Origin: an uncultured Eubacteriales bacterium
GTDB taxonomy: Bacteria > Bacillota > Clostridia > Peptostreptococcales > Anaerovoracaceae
Length of the DNA: 11,832 nt
Direction of reading: 5' to 3'
Assembly (NCBI GenBank): GCA_902766185.1
Contig: CACXCQ010000268.1
Coordinates: 1-11,832, forward strand
A program made the position numbers and the translations under genes. Below are positions 1 through 6,794 of this stretch, piece after piece (position 1 is the first letter of the stretch; each line of letters starts with the position of its first letter). The notes under the pieces were generated by a model, which saw only the letters and a program-made list of their open reading frames with translations, made no database searches and was not told the origin of the DNA.

Positions 1-54
1 AAAACACTTTTTCAGAGGCAACATCAGCGGCTTATGGAGTCTTACAAAAGCAAT

Positions 55-90
55 CGACCCGGGTCCGGGCTCGGATCCGGGTCGTTTTAT
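55..90 (+). terminator. Rho-independent terminator of an upstream gene
   Basis: A 13-bp stem (55-67 with 72-84, one G-U pair) closes on a four-base GGCT loop and is followed by TTTTAT, with an A-rich stretch just before it. This is the classic intrinsic terminator form for plus-strand transcription arriving from left of the window. Bases 1-54 belong to the tail or 3' UTR of that upstream unit; I see no recognisable protein in them. Only 34 bases separate the T-tract from the next start codon, so the hairpin could also act as a leader/attenuator for the kinase gene. Confidence 0.85.
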
Positions 91-124
91 CTAACGTGAG
101 ATATATGGAGCGATAAAAACGAAA

Positions 125-1324
125 ATGAAAGATAAGATCGCAATGGGATTCCACGCATGTGTGGATTACGAACTGATTTGGAATACGGAGACGGTGGAGC
201 AGATCATCCAGGATTACAACATCCGGGCGGATGAGCTGCGGCTGGACGTTGGAGTCCACACGGAACGGGACGCGTGGATCTTCTGCCTTGCTCACCTACA
301 GGCAGGTATCGGCGGAGAGATCGTGCCCGATGATGCGCAGGCTGTAATCGATTTCGCGGAGCACTTCGACTACAAGGTCACTTTGGGCGGAACACCGACC
401 CGGGCTGCCATCGTCCTGGACAAGCTCGGCTATAAGACAGCCCTGCAGACCAGCTGCTGGAACCGGTATGTGAGGGAACTTCTGCCGGATAGCGTAACGG
501 CAGTTCCCGGAACGGCGGAGGATAAGAAAATCTACCCGCACATTGTCCTGCAATGCGCGCAGGGAACGCATATCTACGCAGGGGATATCAGCTTCACCAC
601 CCCCAGAGAAAACCGTATCATGATCTCCCGGGATGATACCAGTCTGGATATACCGGTGAAGGTTATGGAATTCGGCCCCCTCATCAGGGACGCAGGGGTC
701 TTCCTACTGGGTTGCTTCAGCGAGGTCATCGACAGATACACCCTTGACCGCCTGTTGGAGGAGACCAAACAGCTTCTGGATTATCTGCCGAAGGATGCAG
801 TGCTCATCTATGAGGATGGCTGCTATGTGGTGAAAGCATTTCGTTACTATGTGCAGCATGCCCTTCAGGGGTACATCGATGTGCTCAGCATGAACGAAGA
901 TGAACTGCAGGAATATATCGGCCAGTCGCTGGACATTCTGGATGCTCCGGCCGTTTCGGAAGCCATTCGGCAGGTCTATGAAGCGCTGGGTGTGGAGACT
1001 CTGGTGGTGCACAGCGCCAAATGGGCGCTGGCCTATGGACCTAAGGCGCAGAGGATCCGGGAATCTCTCATCGGTGGAACCGCCATGGCCACCACCAGAT
1101 TCCGTCTGGGAGATGATTTCACCGAAGAGGACTATGAGGAGAGCAAAAAGATGGAAGACCGGGAGGACGCGACCATCTTCTGCGATGAGCTCCGCCAGAT
1201 CCTGGGCAGGAAGGTCTGCATAATCCCCAGCAAGGACATGAGCCATGTGGAGAACCCCACCGTAGTGGGACTGGGTGATTCCTTCGCGGGAGGATTTCTG
1301 CCGGGGTTGCTGGGACTCAAATAG
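125..1324 (+). CDS. ADP-dependent glucokinase/phosphofructokinase family sugar kinase
   Basis: 399-aa cytoplasmic kinase of the ADP_PFK_GK family (ribokinase-like fold), which in characterised members transfers phosphate from ADP rather than ATP to glucose or fructose-6-phosphate. Visible motifs: an N-terminal G-F-H-A-C-V-D strand (residues 8-14) equivalent to the family's G-F-N-x-N-V-D; a GGTP turn (88-91); the NxxE magnesium-associated motif as NEDE (257-260) inside a family-typical S-M-N-E-x-E-L; and the C-terminal GLGDSFAGGF (382-391) with Asp385 as predicted catalytic base. It is about 55 residues shorter than the archaeal enzymes of roughly 455 aa as I recall them. The ATG has a poor Shine-Dalgarno (a GGAG 14 bases upstream), but no other in-frame start exists before it. 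It sits 92 bp upstream of a fructokinase, suggesting one sugar-phosphorylation unit. Substrate (glucose, fructose-6-P or other) cannot be told from sequence. Confidence 0.8.
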   Translation: MKDKIAMGFHACVDYELIWNTETVEQIIQDYNIRADELRLDVGVHTERDAWIFCLAHLQAGIGGEIVPDDAQAVIDFAEHFDYKVTLGGTPTRAAIVLDKLGYKTALQTSCWNRYVRELLPDSVTAVPGTAEDKKIYPHIVLQCAQGTHIYAGDISFTTPRENRIMISRDDTSLDIPVKVMEFGPLIRDAGVFLLGCFSEVIDRYTLDRLLEETKQLLDYLPKDAVLIYEDGCYVVKAFRYYVQHALQGYIDVLSMNEDELQEYIGQSLDILDAPAVSEAIRQVYEALGVETLVVHSAKWALAYGPKAQRIRESLIGGTAMATTRFRLGDDFTEEDYEESKKMEDREDATIFCDELRQILGRKVCIIPSKDMSHVENPTVVGLGDSFAGGFLPGLLGLK

Positions 1325-1416
1325 TACGACTGGGAAAAGGATGCAAATCGCAGATGCCGGTTCCGGGTAGCAAATCACCGCTTCATGCGGAGCGCGGTTT
1401 CTAAGGAGGAAGTCAA

Positions 1417-2376
1417 ATGATGACGGATATTATAACGCTGGGAGAGGTGCTGATCGATCTGACGCAGACCGGGACCGATGAGAAAGGGATCCGCCAGTTC
1501 GCGGCTTTTCCGGGAGGCGCCCCGGCCAATGTGGCCGTGGCAGCAGCCCGCCTTGGCTCAGAGTGCGGATTCATCGGCAAAGTAGGGAATGACAGCTTCG
1601 GTCAGAGCCTCCGGGATACACTGGAGAAGGAAGGCGTGAACACCGATGGACTGTTCACCACAGAAGAAAGCCCCACCACGCTGGCCATCGTTAATGTGGA
1701 CGAGCAGGGGGAGCGCAGCTTCGCCTTCTATCGTCAGCCCGGTGCGGATACCCGGCTCACCGCGGAAGAGGCCATCCGGGTCCTGGAGGAGAGCAATCCC
1801 CGGATCCTGCATTTCGGTTCCCTTTCGCTGACTTCAGAGCCTTCCCGTTCGGCGACGCTCTCCGCGGTGAAGCATGCAAAGGCAGCAGGGATCCTGGTCA
1901 GCTACGACCCGAATTTCCGGCCTGCCCTTTGGACTAGTGAGGAAGAGGCTGTCCTGTGGATGAAGGAGCCCCTGGAGCAGGCGGATATTCTGAAGGTCTC
2001 CGATGAGGAGATGGTCCTGCTCACCGGGACGGATAAGCTGGAAACGGGAAGCCAGATTCTGGCGGATCACGGGATCCGGCTGGTTCTGATCACGCTGGGT
2101 TCCGAAGGTGTGTTCTATCGGTTCGGGGAGACCGCCGGCCGTGTGCCCGGGGTACCGGTGACCGTCAGCGATACCAACGGGGCAGGGGACACCTTCCTGG
2201 GGGCTATGCTCGGTCAGATCAGCCGCGTACTGGAAAGGCAGGGAAAGCTGGATGAGGAACAGCTCAAAGGGTTCCTGGATTTCGCGAACCGGGCCGCGGC
2301 AAAGACCTGCAGCCGTCCCGGCGCCATCCCGGCCATGCCCACGCTGAAGGAGATGAGAGCGGAGGAACAGATGTGA
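1417..2376 (+). CDS. scrK: PfkB-family carbohydrate kinase, probable fructokinase
   Basis: 319-aa cytoplasmic sugar kinase, a usual length for PfkB fructokinases, which convert fructose to fructose-6-phosphate with ATP. PfkB signature 1 is GGAPANVAVAAARLG (33-47). A conserved YDPNFRPALW lies at 163-172. Signature 2 is DTNGAGDTFLGA (252-263), with Asp258 as catalytic base and the anion-hole glycines before it. The C-terminal GAIPAMPT (302-309) is typical of fructokinases rather than ribokinases or 2-keto-3-deoxygluconate kinases, though KDG kinase remains possible. The start has a strong AAGGAGGA (1403-1410) seven bases upstream; a second ATG follows directly. It lies downstream of the ADP-dependent kinase and its stop overlaps the next start by four bases. 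The gene symbol is inferred from family resemblance only. Confidence 0.87.
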   Translation: MMTDIITLGEVLIDLTQTGTDEKGIRQFAAFPGGAPANVAVAAARLGSECGFIGKVGNDSFGQSLRDTLEKEGVNTDGLFTTEESPTTLAIVNVDEQGERSFAFYRQPGADTRLTAEEAIRVLEESNPRILHFGSLSLTSEPSRSATLSAVKHAKAAGILVSYDPNFRPALWTSEEEAVLWMKEPLEQADILKVSDEEMVLLTGTDKLETGSQILADHGIRLVLITLGSEGVFYRFGETAGRVPGVPVTVSDTNGAGDTFLGAMLGQISRVLERQGKLDEEQLKGFLDFANRAAAKTCSRPGAIPAMPTLKEMRAEEQM

Positions 2377-2744
2377 TAACCACCTCGCTGATCTTTACCT
2401 GCATCATTCTTCTGGCGGCAGGGGCACTGTTCGCCTGGCTCGTCTCCGCCGACGACTTCGAGGGGCGGTGGATCAGCATCGGGGTCATGGACGGCGACAG
2501 GCTGGCGTCATTTCCCTTTGGGACGATCACCCACGAGCTGCGCTTTGAGAACGGGGATGTAGAGTACATGATCAACGGAGAGCATGTCCCGGTCACCAGA
2601 TCGGGAAAGGTCCTTCGGGCCGAGCTTGCGGCCCAGATCTGCATCGATTATCACATCCACATCAGCGAAGGCCGCCTGATCATGGCGGACCCCAACGGCA
2701 TGCAGACCGTTTTCGAAAAGCTGGAAGAAGAAGAAACCGCATAA
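2373..2744 (+). CDS. Small membrane-anchored protein of unknown function
   Basis: 123-aa protein starting with GTG that overlaps the fructokinase stop codon in a GTGA arrangement, so it is likely translationally coupled; GGAGG at 2361-2365 serves as ribosome binding site. Residues about 4-24 form one hydrophobic helix without a lipobox cysteine, then a soluble domain of about 95 residues that begins F-E-G-R-W-I-S-I and has alternating polar/apolar strands and two G-rich turns, resembling a small beta-rich (lipocalin- or META-like) fold in pattern only. The tail is glutamate-rich. I do not recognise a family. Topology would place the C-terminal domain outside the membrane if the N-terminus is cytoplasmic. 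Its position suggests co-expression with the kinases, but no functional link can be read from the sequence. Confidence 0.7.
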   Translation: MITTSLIFTCIILLAAGALFAWLVSADDFEGRWISIGVMDGDRLASFPFGTITHELRFENGDVEYMINGEHVPVTRSGKVLRAELAAQICIDYHIHISEGRLIMADPNGMQTVFEKLEEEETA

Positions 2745-2760
2745 TTTATGCAGATTTCCT

Positions 2761-2790
2761 TTGACATCCCCACATACTTTCATGTATAAT
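2761..2790 (+). promoter_or_regulatory. Consensus sigma70-type promoter of the tRNA-Arg gene
   Basis: TTGACA (2761-2766) and TATAAT (2785-2790) match the housekeeping consensus at all twelve positions, separated by 18 bp. The tRNA begins 30 bases after the -10 box, leaving a short 5' leader for RNase P removal. Such near-perfect promoters are common for stable RNA genes. Confidence 0.92.
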
Positions 2791-2819
2791 ACTATTCGGT
2801 GTTCGGTTAGAAATCACCT

Positions 2820-2896
2820 GCGCCATTAGCTCAATTGGATAGAGTGTCTGACTACGAATCAGAAGGTTTGGGGTTCGAGTCCCTAATGGCGCGCCA
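2820..2896 (+). tRNA. tRNA-Arg (anticodon ACG)
   Basis: A full cloverleaf can be drawn. The acceptor stem GCGCCAT (2820-2826) pairs with ATGGCGC (2886-2892), followed by discriminator G and an encoded CCA (2894-2896). The D arm is GCTC/GAGT around an AATTGGATA loop. The anticodon stem TCTGA/TCAGA holds the loop CTACGAA with anticodon ACG at 2854-2856. The T arm has the TTCGAGT loop (2874-2880) on a 5-bp stem. ACG, read as ICG after A34 deamination, decodes CGU/CGC/CGA arginine codons. It is an isolated gene with its own promoter and terminator. Confidence 0.97.
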
Positions 2897-2902
2897 GAGA
2901 AA

Positions 2903-2932
2903 AAACAGGCTCTAAAGGGTCTGTTTTTTTTT
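2903..2932 (+). terminator. Rho-independent terminator of tRNA-Arg
   Basis: A ten-pair stem (2903-2912 with 2917-2926, including G-U pairs) with a TAAA loop runs into nine T residues (2924-2932). It starts six bases after the CCA of the tRNA. The T-run lies immediately upstream of the aminotransferase promoter. Confidence 0.92.
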
Positions 2933-2940
2933 ATTCATTG

Positions 2941-2949
2941 TGGTAGAAT
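2941..2949 (+). promoter_or_regulatory. Extended -10 promoter of the aminotransferase gene
   Basis: TG-G-TAGAAT fits the extended -10 pattern TGnTATAAT with one change. No good -35 is seen 16-18 bp upstream, which falls within the terminator T-run of the tRNA; extended -10 promoters can work without one. The predicted start near 2956 gives a leader of about 30 bases containing the ribosome binding site AAAGGAG (2969-2975). Confidence 0.6.
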
Positions 2950-2985
2950 AGTATCAGTATTGTATCTGAAAGGAGTTGTAGACTT

Positions 2986-4014
2986 ATGACTAAGAATATC
3001 GATTGGGGCAATCTGAGCTTTGTGTATCAGCCCACGGATTACCGGGTGACGGCGAAATGGCAGGACGGTGAGTGGAGCGAGCTGGAGCTGACCACGGATC
3101 CGCAGGTCCATATCTCCGAGTGCGCTGGCGTTCTGCAGTATGCACAGACCGTTTTCGAGGGACTGAAGGCATACCGGACAGAGGATGGCAAGGTCGTCAC
3201 GTTCCGCCCGGACCTGAACGCGAAGAGACTGGTGGATTCCGCGAAAAGGCTGGCCATTCCGGTGGTTCCGGAGGAGATGTTCATGAAGGCGCTGGATATG
3301 CTGGTAAAGGCCAACGAGGAATGGGTACCTCCCTATGGAAGCGGCGCGTCTCTCTACGTCCGTCCCTTCATTTACGGAAGCGGCCCGATCATCGGCGTAG
3401 CCCCGTCTCCGGAATATGAATTCCGCATGATGTGCATGCCGGTAGGTCCCTACTTCAAGGAAGGCGTCAAGCCGATCGTCATCAAGGTTTCCGATTTTGA
3501 CCGGGCAGCTCCCCACGGTACAGGCAACATCAAGGCCGGTCTGAACTACGCCATGAGTCTTTACGCCGGCGAGCTGGCCCACGAGGAAGGCTTCGCTGAG
3601 AACATGTACCTCGATGCGGGCAGCAGAACGTACGTGGAAGAGACCGGCGGCGCCAACTTCATCTTCATCACCAAGGACGGCAAGGTGGTAACGCCCAAGT
3701 CCAAGTCCGATTCCATCCTGCCTTCGGTCACCAGAAGAAGCCTGATGATCGTGGCCAAGGACATCCTGGGCATGGAGACAGAGCAGAGGGAGGTTCCCTT
3801 CTCCGAAGTGCCCGAATTCACGGAGTGCGGACTGTGCGGAACGGCAGCGGTCATCTCACCGGTGGGCAAGATCTACGACCACGGCAAGGAGATCGCGTTC
3901 CCCAGCGGCATGGAAGAGATGGGCCCCACCATCAAGAAGCTCTATGACACCCTCACCGGCATCCAGATGGGAACCGTTCCCGCGCCGGAGGGCTGGATCC
4001 ACGAAATCAAATAG
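2986..4014 (+). CDS. ilvE: Branched-chain-amino-acid aminotransferase (class IV, PLP)
   Basis: 342-aa cytoplasmic PLP enzyme that interconverts leucine, isoleucine or valine with their 2-oxo acids using glutamate/2-oxoglutarate. The length fits the longer (group II, eukaryote-like) BCAT class rather than the ~300-aa E. coli type. Visible signatures: QTVFEGLKAYR (54-64), YVRPFIYGSGP (124-134), GTGNIKAGLNYA (178-189) with Lys183 as the Schiff-base lysine, YVEETGGANFIFI (216-228), and CGLCGTAAVISPVGKI (281-296), the phosphate-binding region near the C-terminus. The ATG has AAAGGAG eleven bases upstream. The gene stands alone between the tRNA terminator and its own 3' hairpin. In an amino-acid-fermenting anaerobe it could serve biosynthesis or oxidative degradation; the sequence does not decide which. 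Confidence 0.95.
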   Translation: MTKNIDWGNLSFVYQPTDYRVTAKWQDGEWSELELTTDPQVHISECAGVLQYAQTVFEGLKAYRTEDGKVVTFRPDLNAKRLVDSAKRLAIPVVPEEMFMKALDMLVKANEEWVPPYGSGASLYVRPFIYGSGPIIGVAPSPEYEFRMMCMPVGPYFKEGVKPIVIKVSDFDRAAPHGTGNIKAGLNYAMSLYAGELAHEEGFAENMYLDAGSRTYVEETGGANFIFITKDGKVVTPKSKSDSILPSVTRRSLMIVAKDILGMETEQREVPFSEVPEFTECGLCGTAAVISPVGKIYDHGKEIAFPSGMEEMGPTIKKLYDTLTGIQMGTVPAPEGWIHEIK

Positions 4015-4021
4015 TCAGATC

Positions 4022-4055
4022 ACGCAAAGGCAGGCAAGTCCTGCCTTTGTGTTAT
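4022..4055 (+). terminator. Probable terminator hairpin after ilvE
   Basis: CAAAGGCAGG (4025-4034) pairs perfectly with CCTGCCTTTG (4040-4049) around a CAAGT loop; three more pairs extend the base. The following tract (TTATTT) is short and broken, so termination may be partial, with read-through into the cyclase gene. A second weaker hairpin follows (GCGAAGGC 4063-4070 with GCCTTTGC 4082-4089). I see no convincing promoter between here and the cyclase start. Confidence 0.65.
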
Positions 4056-4116
4056 TTAAGAAGCGAAGGCGCCGAAGGCCAGCCTTTGCGGGTATGTTGA
4101 GAAAGGAGGCTGGAAG

Positions 4117-4887
4117 ATGGCTGACACGAGACTATGGGATATTGTGAATGAACTCAAAGGACCGGGATATAAATGGGTGAACCTGACCCACGAGCTGAGC
4201 CCGGAGACGCCTCACTGGTTCGGTTTCGCGCCGATGCAGGGGGATCTGCTCTTCGATTACCTGGAGGGTACGCCGGAGGATAAGATGGCGCCCATGCGCT
4301 GCCACCAGTGGAGCGTGGCCAGCCAGTACGGCACCCACGCGGACGTTCCCATCCACTTCCACGGCGATGGAAGGGACATGAGCCAGATCACGGAGAAGGA
4401 GCTGATGTACCCCATGGTGGTCATCGATAAATCCGCGGAGTGCGAAGCGGATCCTGACTTCATGCTGACCATCGATGACCTCAAGGCCTGGGAAGAAGAA
4501 TACGGCAAGATCCCTGAGGGAAGCTTCGTGGCTTTCCGCACGGACTGGTACAAGAAGCCGGATCTGGAGAACAAGGATGAGAACGGTCAGCCTCATTATC
4601 CGGGCTGGGATATCGAAGCCATCCGCTGGCTGGTGGAGGAGAGGAACATCGGCGCCATCGGCCATGAACCGGCTGACACGGACCCTGGAAAGGTGACCAC
4701 GAAGGAAGGCGCGTATCCCTATCCCGGAGAGCAGTACATTCTGGCGGTCGACCGTATCCAGATCGAGGTCATGCGCAATCTCGATCAGCTCCCGCCGGTG
4801 GGCGCGATCATCTTCATCGGATTCCCCAAGCTGAAGGACGGCACCGGATTCCCCACCAGGGTCTATGCCATCTGCCCGGCGGAGTAG
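4117..4887 (+). CDS. Cyclase family metal-dependent hydrolase (kynurenine formamidase-like)
   Basis: 256-aa cytoplasmic protein of the cyclase/kynurenine formamidase/isatin hydrolase superfamily, metal-dependent amidases and hydrolases. The family motif HGTHxDxPxHF appears as YGTHADVPIHF (71-81): His74, Asp76 and His80 are the expected metal ligands, while the first His is replaced by Tyr. A second conserved block, G-H-E-P-A-D-T-D (182-189), matches the position of the G-x-D/H-x-x-S/D segment that completes the active site. N-terminal V-N-L-T-H-E-L (21-27) is also family-typical. The start has AAAGGAGG (4101-4108) eight bases upstream. The next gene begins 24 bp after the stop and is probably co-transcribed. 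Substrate is unknown; the family is too diverse for a specific claim, and no other tryptophan-degradation gene is nearby. Confidence 0.85.
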   Translation: MADTRLWDIVNELKGPGYKWVNLTHELSPETPHWFGFAPMQGDLLFDYLEGTPEDKMAPMRCHQWSVASQYGTHADVPIHFHGDGRDMSQITEKELMYPMVVIDKSAECEADPDFMLTIDDLKAWEEEYGKIPEGSFVAFRTDWYKKPDLENKDENGQPHYPGWDIEAIRWLVEERNIGAIGHEPADTDPGKVTTKEGAYPYPGEQYILAVDRIQIEVMRNLDQLPPVGAIIFIGFPKLKDGTGFPTRVYAICPAE

Positions 4888-4911
4888 GAGAGACAGAAGG
4901 AGGTAAACGAA

Positions 4912-5520
4912 TTGGCACTTGTATTTGACGAACAGCTGTCCCGGCTTCAGAAACCTGTCCGGGAGGACATGACGGACGAGGAATACGCCGTATTTGACAA
5001 GAATGTAGAGGTGATGATGGAGAACTGGGGGTTCATCAACAACCTGTTCAAGATCCTGCCCCTGAACGCGAAGGAGTACATCGGCTTCCTGAATTTCAAG
5101 GGTTCTCTCTACAACGATTCCTGTTTCCTGACGGACGCGCAGAAGGAAATGATCGGCGTGGTGGTCTCTTCCTATAACTGCTGCACGTATTGCCTGCAGA
5201 CCCACGGAGACAATCTCCGGGGAATGTGGAAGAACGCCTCTCTGGTGGATAAGCTCTCCGGTAACTACAGGGCCTGCAAGGATGAACTGTCCAGAGAGGA
5301 TTACGCCCTGTGCGAATACGCCTGGTTCGTGACGGCCCACCCGCGGGATATCGAACAGGAGCAGGTGGATAAGCTTCGGGATGCGGGATTTGACGATCAT
5401 CAGATCCTGGAGGCGGCCTTTGTGGCCGGATTCTTCAACTACACCAACCGGTGGGTGAGCACCATCGGACCGGTGGTGAATCCAGGACACTTCAAGCATA
5501 ACCGGGATTTCGAGAAGTAG
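4912..5520 (+). CDS. AhpD/carboxymuconolactone decarboxylase-like protein
   Basis: 202-aa protein starting with TTG seven bases behind a perfect AAGGAGGT (4897-4904); no better start lies nearby. It has the AhpD-like redox arrangement Glu79, then C-x-x-C (Cys91-Thr-Tyr-Cys94), then His98, within an all-helical CMD fold; an extra Cys90 precedes the pair. AhpD-type enzymes reduce peroxidase partners or act as thiol-dependent peroxidases, and the length and layout fit the 'peroxidase-related' subgroup better than true carboxymuconolactone decarboxylase, which lacks the CxxC pair. The C-terminal part (HQILEAAFVAGFFNYTNR, 163-180) is a typical CMD helix. It is probably an operon partner of the cyclase just upstream and is convergent with the cysteine desulfurase gene. 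Confidence 0.87.
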   Translation: MALVFDEQLSRLQKPVREDMTDEEYAVFDKNVEVMMENWGFINNLFKILPLNAKEYIGFLNFKGSLYNDSCFLTDAQKEMIGVVVSSYNCCTYCLQTHGDNLRGMWKNASLVDKLSGNYRACKDELSREDYALCEYAWFVTAHPRDIEQEQVDKLRDAGFDDHQILEAAFVAGFFNYTNRWVSTIGPVVNPGHFKHNRDFEK

Positions 5521-5540
5521 AGGGGAAGAGTCTCCCTGCG

Positions 5541-5576
5541 GGCTCGCTGATCCGCGGATTGTGAGATCGGTGAGCC
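5541..5576. terminator. Inverted repeat between convergent genes, possible bidirectional terminator
   Basis: GGCTCGCTGATC (5541-5552) pairs with GATCGGTGAGCC (5565-5576), 12 pairs with two wobble pairs in the plus-strand RNA, around a 12-base loop. It occupies the 68-bp gap between the AhpD-like gene and the oppositely oriented cysteine desulfurase gene. No T-run follows on either strand, so it may only protect 3' ends. A second short palindromic element TCCGCGGA is interleaved (5551-5558) and CCGCGGAT recurs at 5575-5582. Confidence 0.45.
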
Positions 5577-5588
5577 GCGGATGCCGGA

Positions 5589-6773
5589 TCAGCAGTTGCC
5601 CCGGAGAATGTTGTTGTCGATGTTCTTCAGGACGTTGCGATCGATGGAAGAAAGCCCCGCGATCAGGGCATCGATATCTTCCTTCGTGTTGAAGAAGCCC
5701 AGGCTGATCCGCAGACAGCCGTCGTAGACTTTGTTCTTCAGATGGGTGTGGATCAGACCCGCGCAGTGGTGTCCGGCCCGGACGGCGATGTCGTTTTCCC
5801 GGTCCAGGATGGCGGCCACTTCGTTGGCGCGAAAGCCTTCCAGGTTGATGCTGACCACGCCGGCCTGGGGCGCGTTCGGGGGAGCACAGTAGATCGTGAT
5901 CTCCGGGAGAGCTTCCAGCCTTTGCAGAAGATACTGCGTCAGCTCGGATTCCTTTTGCCAGGGGTCCACGGTCCTGAGCCAGGCGAGAGAAGCCTGAAGG
6001 CCGCGGATGGCAGGGGAGTCCATGCTGGCGCATTCCATTTTTTCGGGCATGTGGCGGGGCATCTCCGGATCCTCGGAACGGATCCCGTTGCCGCCTGCCA
6101 GAAGAGGCTTAAGGTCGATGCCGTTACGGATGAGAAAGCCACCGATCCCGAAGGGCGCGTACAGGGTCTTATGGCCCGCAAAGGCGATGAAATCCGCCTT
6201 GAGGCGGGGGAACTGCATACGAACAAGGCCCATGGCCTGGGCTGCGTCGAGCAGCGTCAGCGCGCCGTGGGCTTTTGCTATGGTGAAAACTTCCCGGGCG
6301 GGAAGGACGTAGCCGGTGACGTTGCTGACTGCGGTCACGCAGACGAGCTTCGGCGGGGCGCCGACAAACAGACGCTCCGTTTCCTCAAGATCGATCGAAA
6401 GGTCCTCCCGCAGAGGAAGCTGGAGGACGCGGATGCCGAAGCGCTTTTCCATGAGGCGAAGGGGCCGGAGCACAGCATTGTGCTCGTAGGGAGAGACGTA
6501 GCAGACGTCTCCTTCATTCCAAAAAAGGCCCTGAATGATCTGGTTCAGGGCCACGGTTACGGAAGGGGTGAGGACCACCTCGGCCTGGCCCCGGGCATCG
6601 CAAAGGCTGATCAGATCCTGTTTCACTTCTCTGACCATGGCGGTTGCTTCCCGGGCGGCACGATAGGCGCCCCGGCCTGCATTGACTGCAGATGTACGGT
6701 TGTAGCGATCCACCGCATCGTAAACGCAATCGGGTTTCGGGAAGGTGGTCGCTCCGTTATCGAGATAGATCAT
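5589..6773 (-). CDS. Cysteine desulfurase family protein (aminotransferase class V)
   Basis: 394-aa PLP enzyme of the NifS/IscS/SufS superfamily, which removes sulfur from cysteine as an enzyme-bound persulfide and releases alanine. It opens with the canonical M-I-Y-L-D-N-G-A-T-T. Other sites seen: PYEHNAVLRP (95-104, His98 stacking on PLP), LLDAAQ (174-179, Asp176), FAGHKTLYAPFGIGG (198-212, Lys202 binding PLP), and VRAGHHCAG (331-339) with Cys337 as the catalytic cysteine. The spacing fits the Firmicute 'cysteine desulfurase family' subgroup rather than housekeeping IscS. The C-terminus ends in Arg-Gly-Asn-Cys, an unusual terminal cysteine. Last gene of a minus-strand operon, 21 bp after the thioesterase; its Shine-Dalgarno is weak, so translation may depend on the upstream gene. 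No scaffold gene (iscU/sufU) is in the window. Confidence 0.9.
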   Translation of the reverse strand: MIYLDNGATTFPKPDCVYDAVDRYNRTSAVNAGRGAYRAAREATAMVREVKQDLISLCDARGQAEVVLTPSVTVALNQIIQGLFWNEGDVCYVSPYEHNAVLRPLRLMEKRFGIRVLQLPLREDLSIDLEETERLFVGAPPKLVCVTAVSNVTGYVLPAREVFTIAKAHGALTLLDAAQAMGLVRMQFPRLKADFIAFAGHKTLYAPFGIGGFLIRNGIDLKPLLAGGNGIRSEDPEMPRHMPEKMECASMDSPAIRGLQASLAWLRTVDPWQKESELTQYLLQRLEALPEITIYCAPPNAPQAGVVSINLEGFRANEVAAILDRENDIAVRAGHHCAGLIHTHLKNKVYDGCLRISLGFFNTKEDIDALIAGLSSIDRNVLKNIDNNILRGNC

Positions 6774-6794
6774 GACTTCAGACAGGCTGTTCGT

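Noticed and set aside
1325..1416. Possible regulatory RNA between the two kinases
   Set aside because: Only short GC-rich pairings (around ACCGC/GCGGT) are seen, with no known riboswitch core and no T-run; it reads as an ordinary spacer.
2820..2896. tRNA-Arg as the insertion site of an integrative element
   Set aside because: No integrase, no repeat of the tRNA 3' end elsewhere in the window, and ordinary metabolic genes lie on both sides.
4079..4091. A 13-base word shared with 8530-8542
   Set aside because: A match of this length is expected about once or twice by chance in a window this size, and the contexts are unrelated.
4132..6033. A 633-codon open frame on the minus strand
   Set aside because: It runs antisense through the cyclase and AhpD-like genes, has no ribosome binding site, and its residues (Arg/His/Leu-rich, no domain) look like a shadow of GC-rich third positions. 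Both sense genes have clear motifs.
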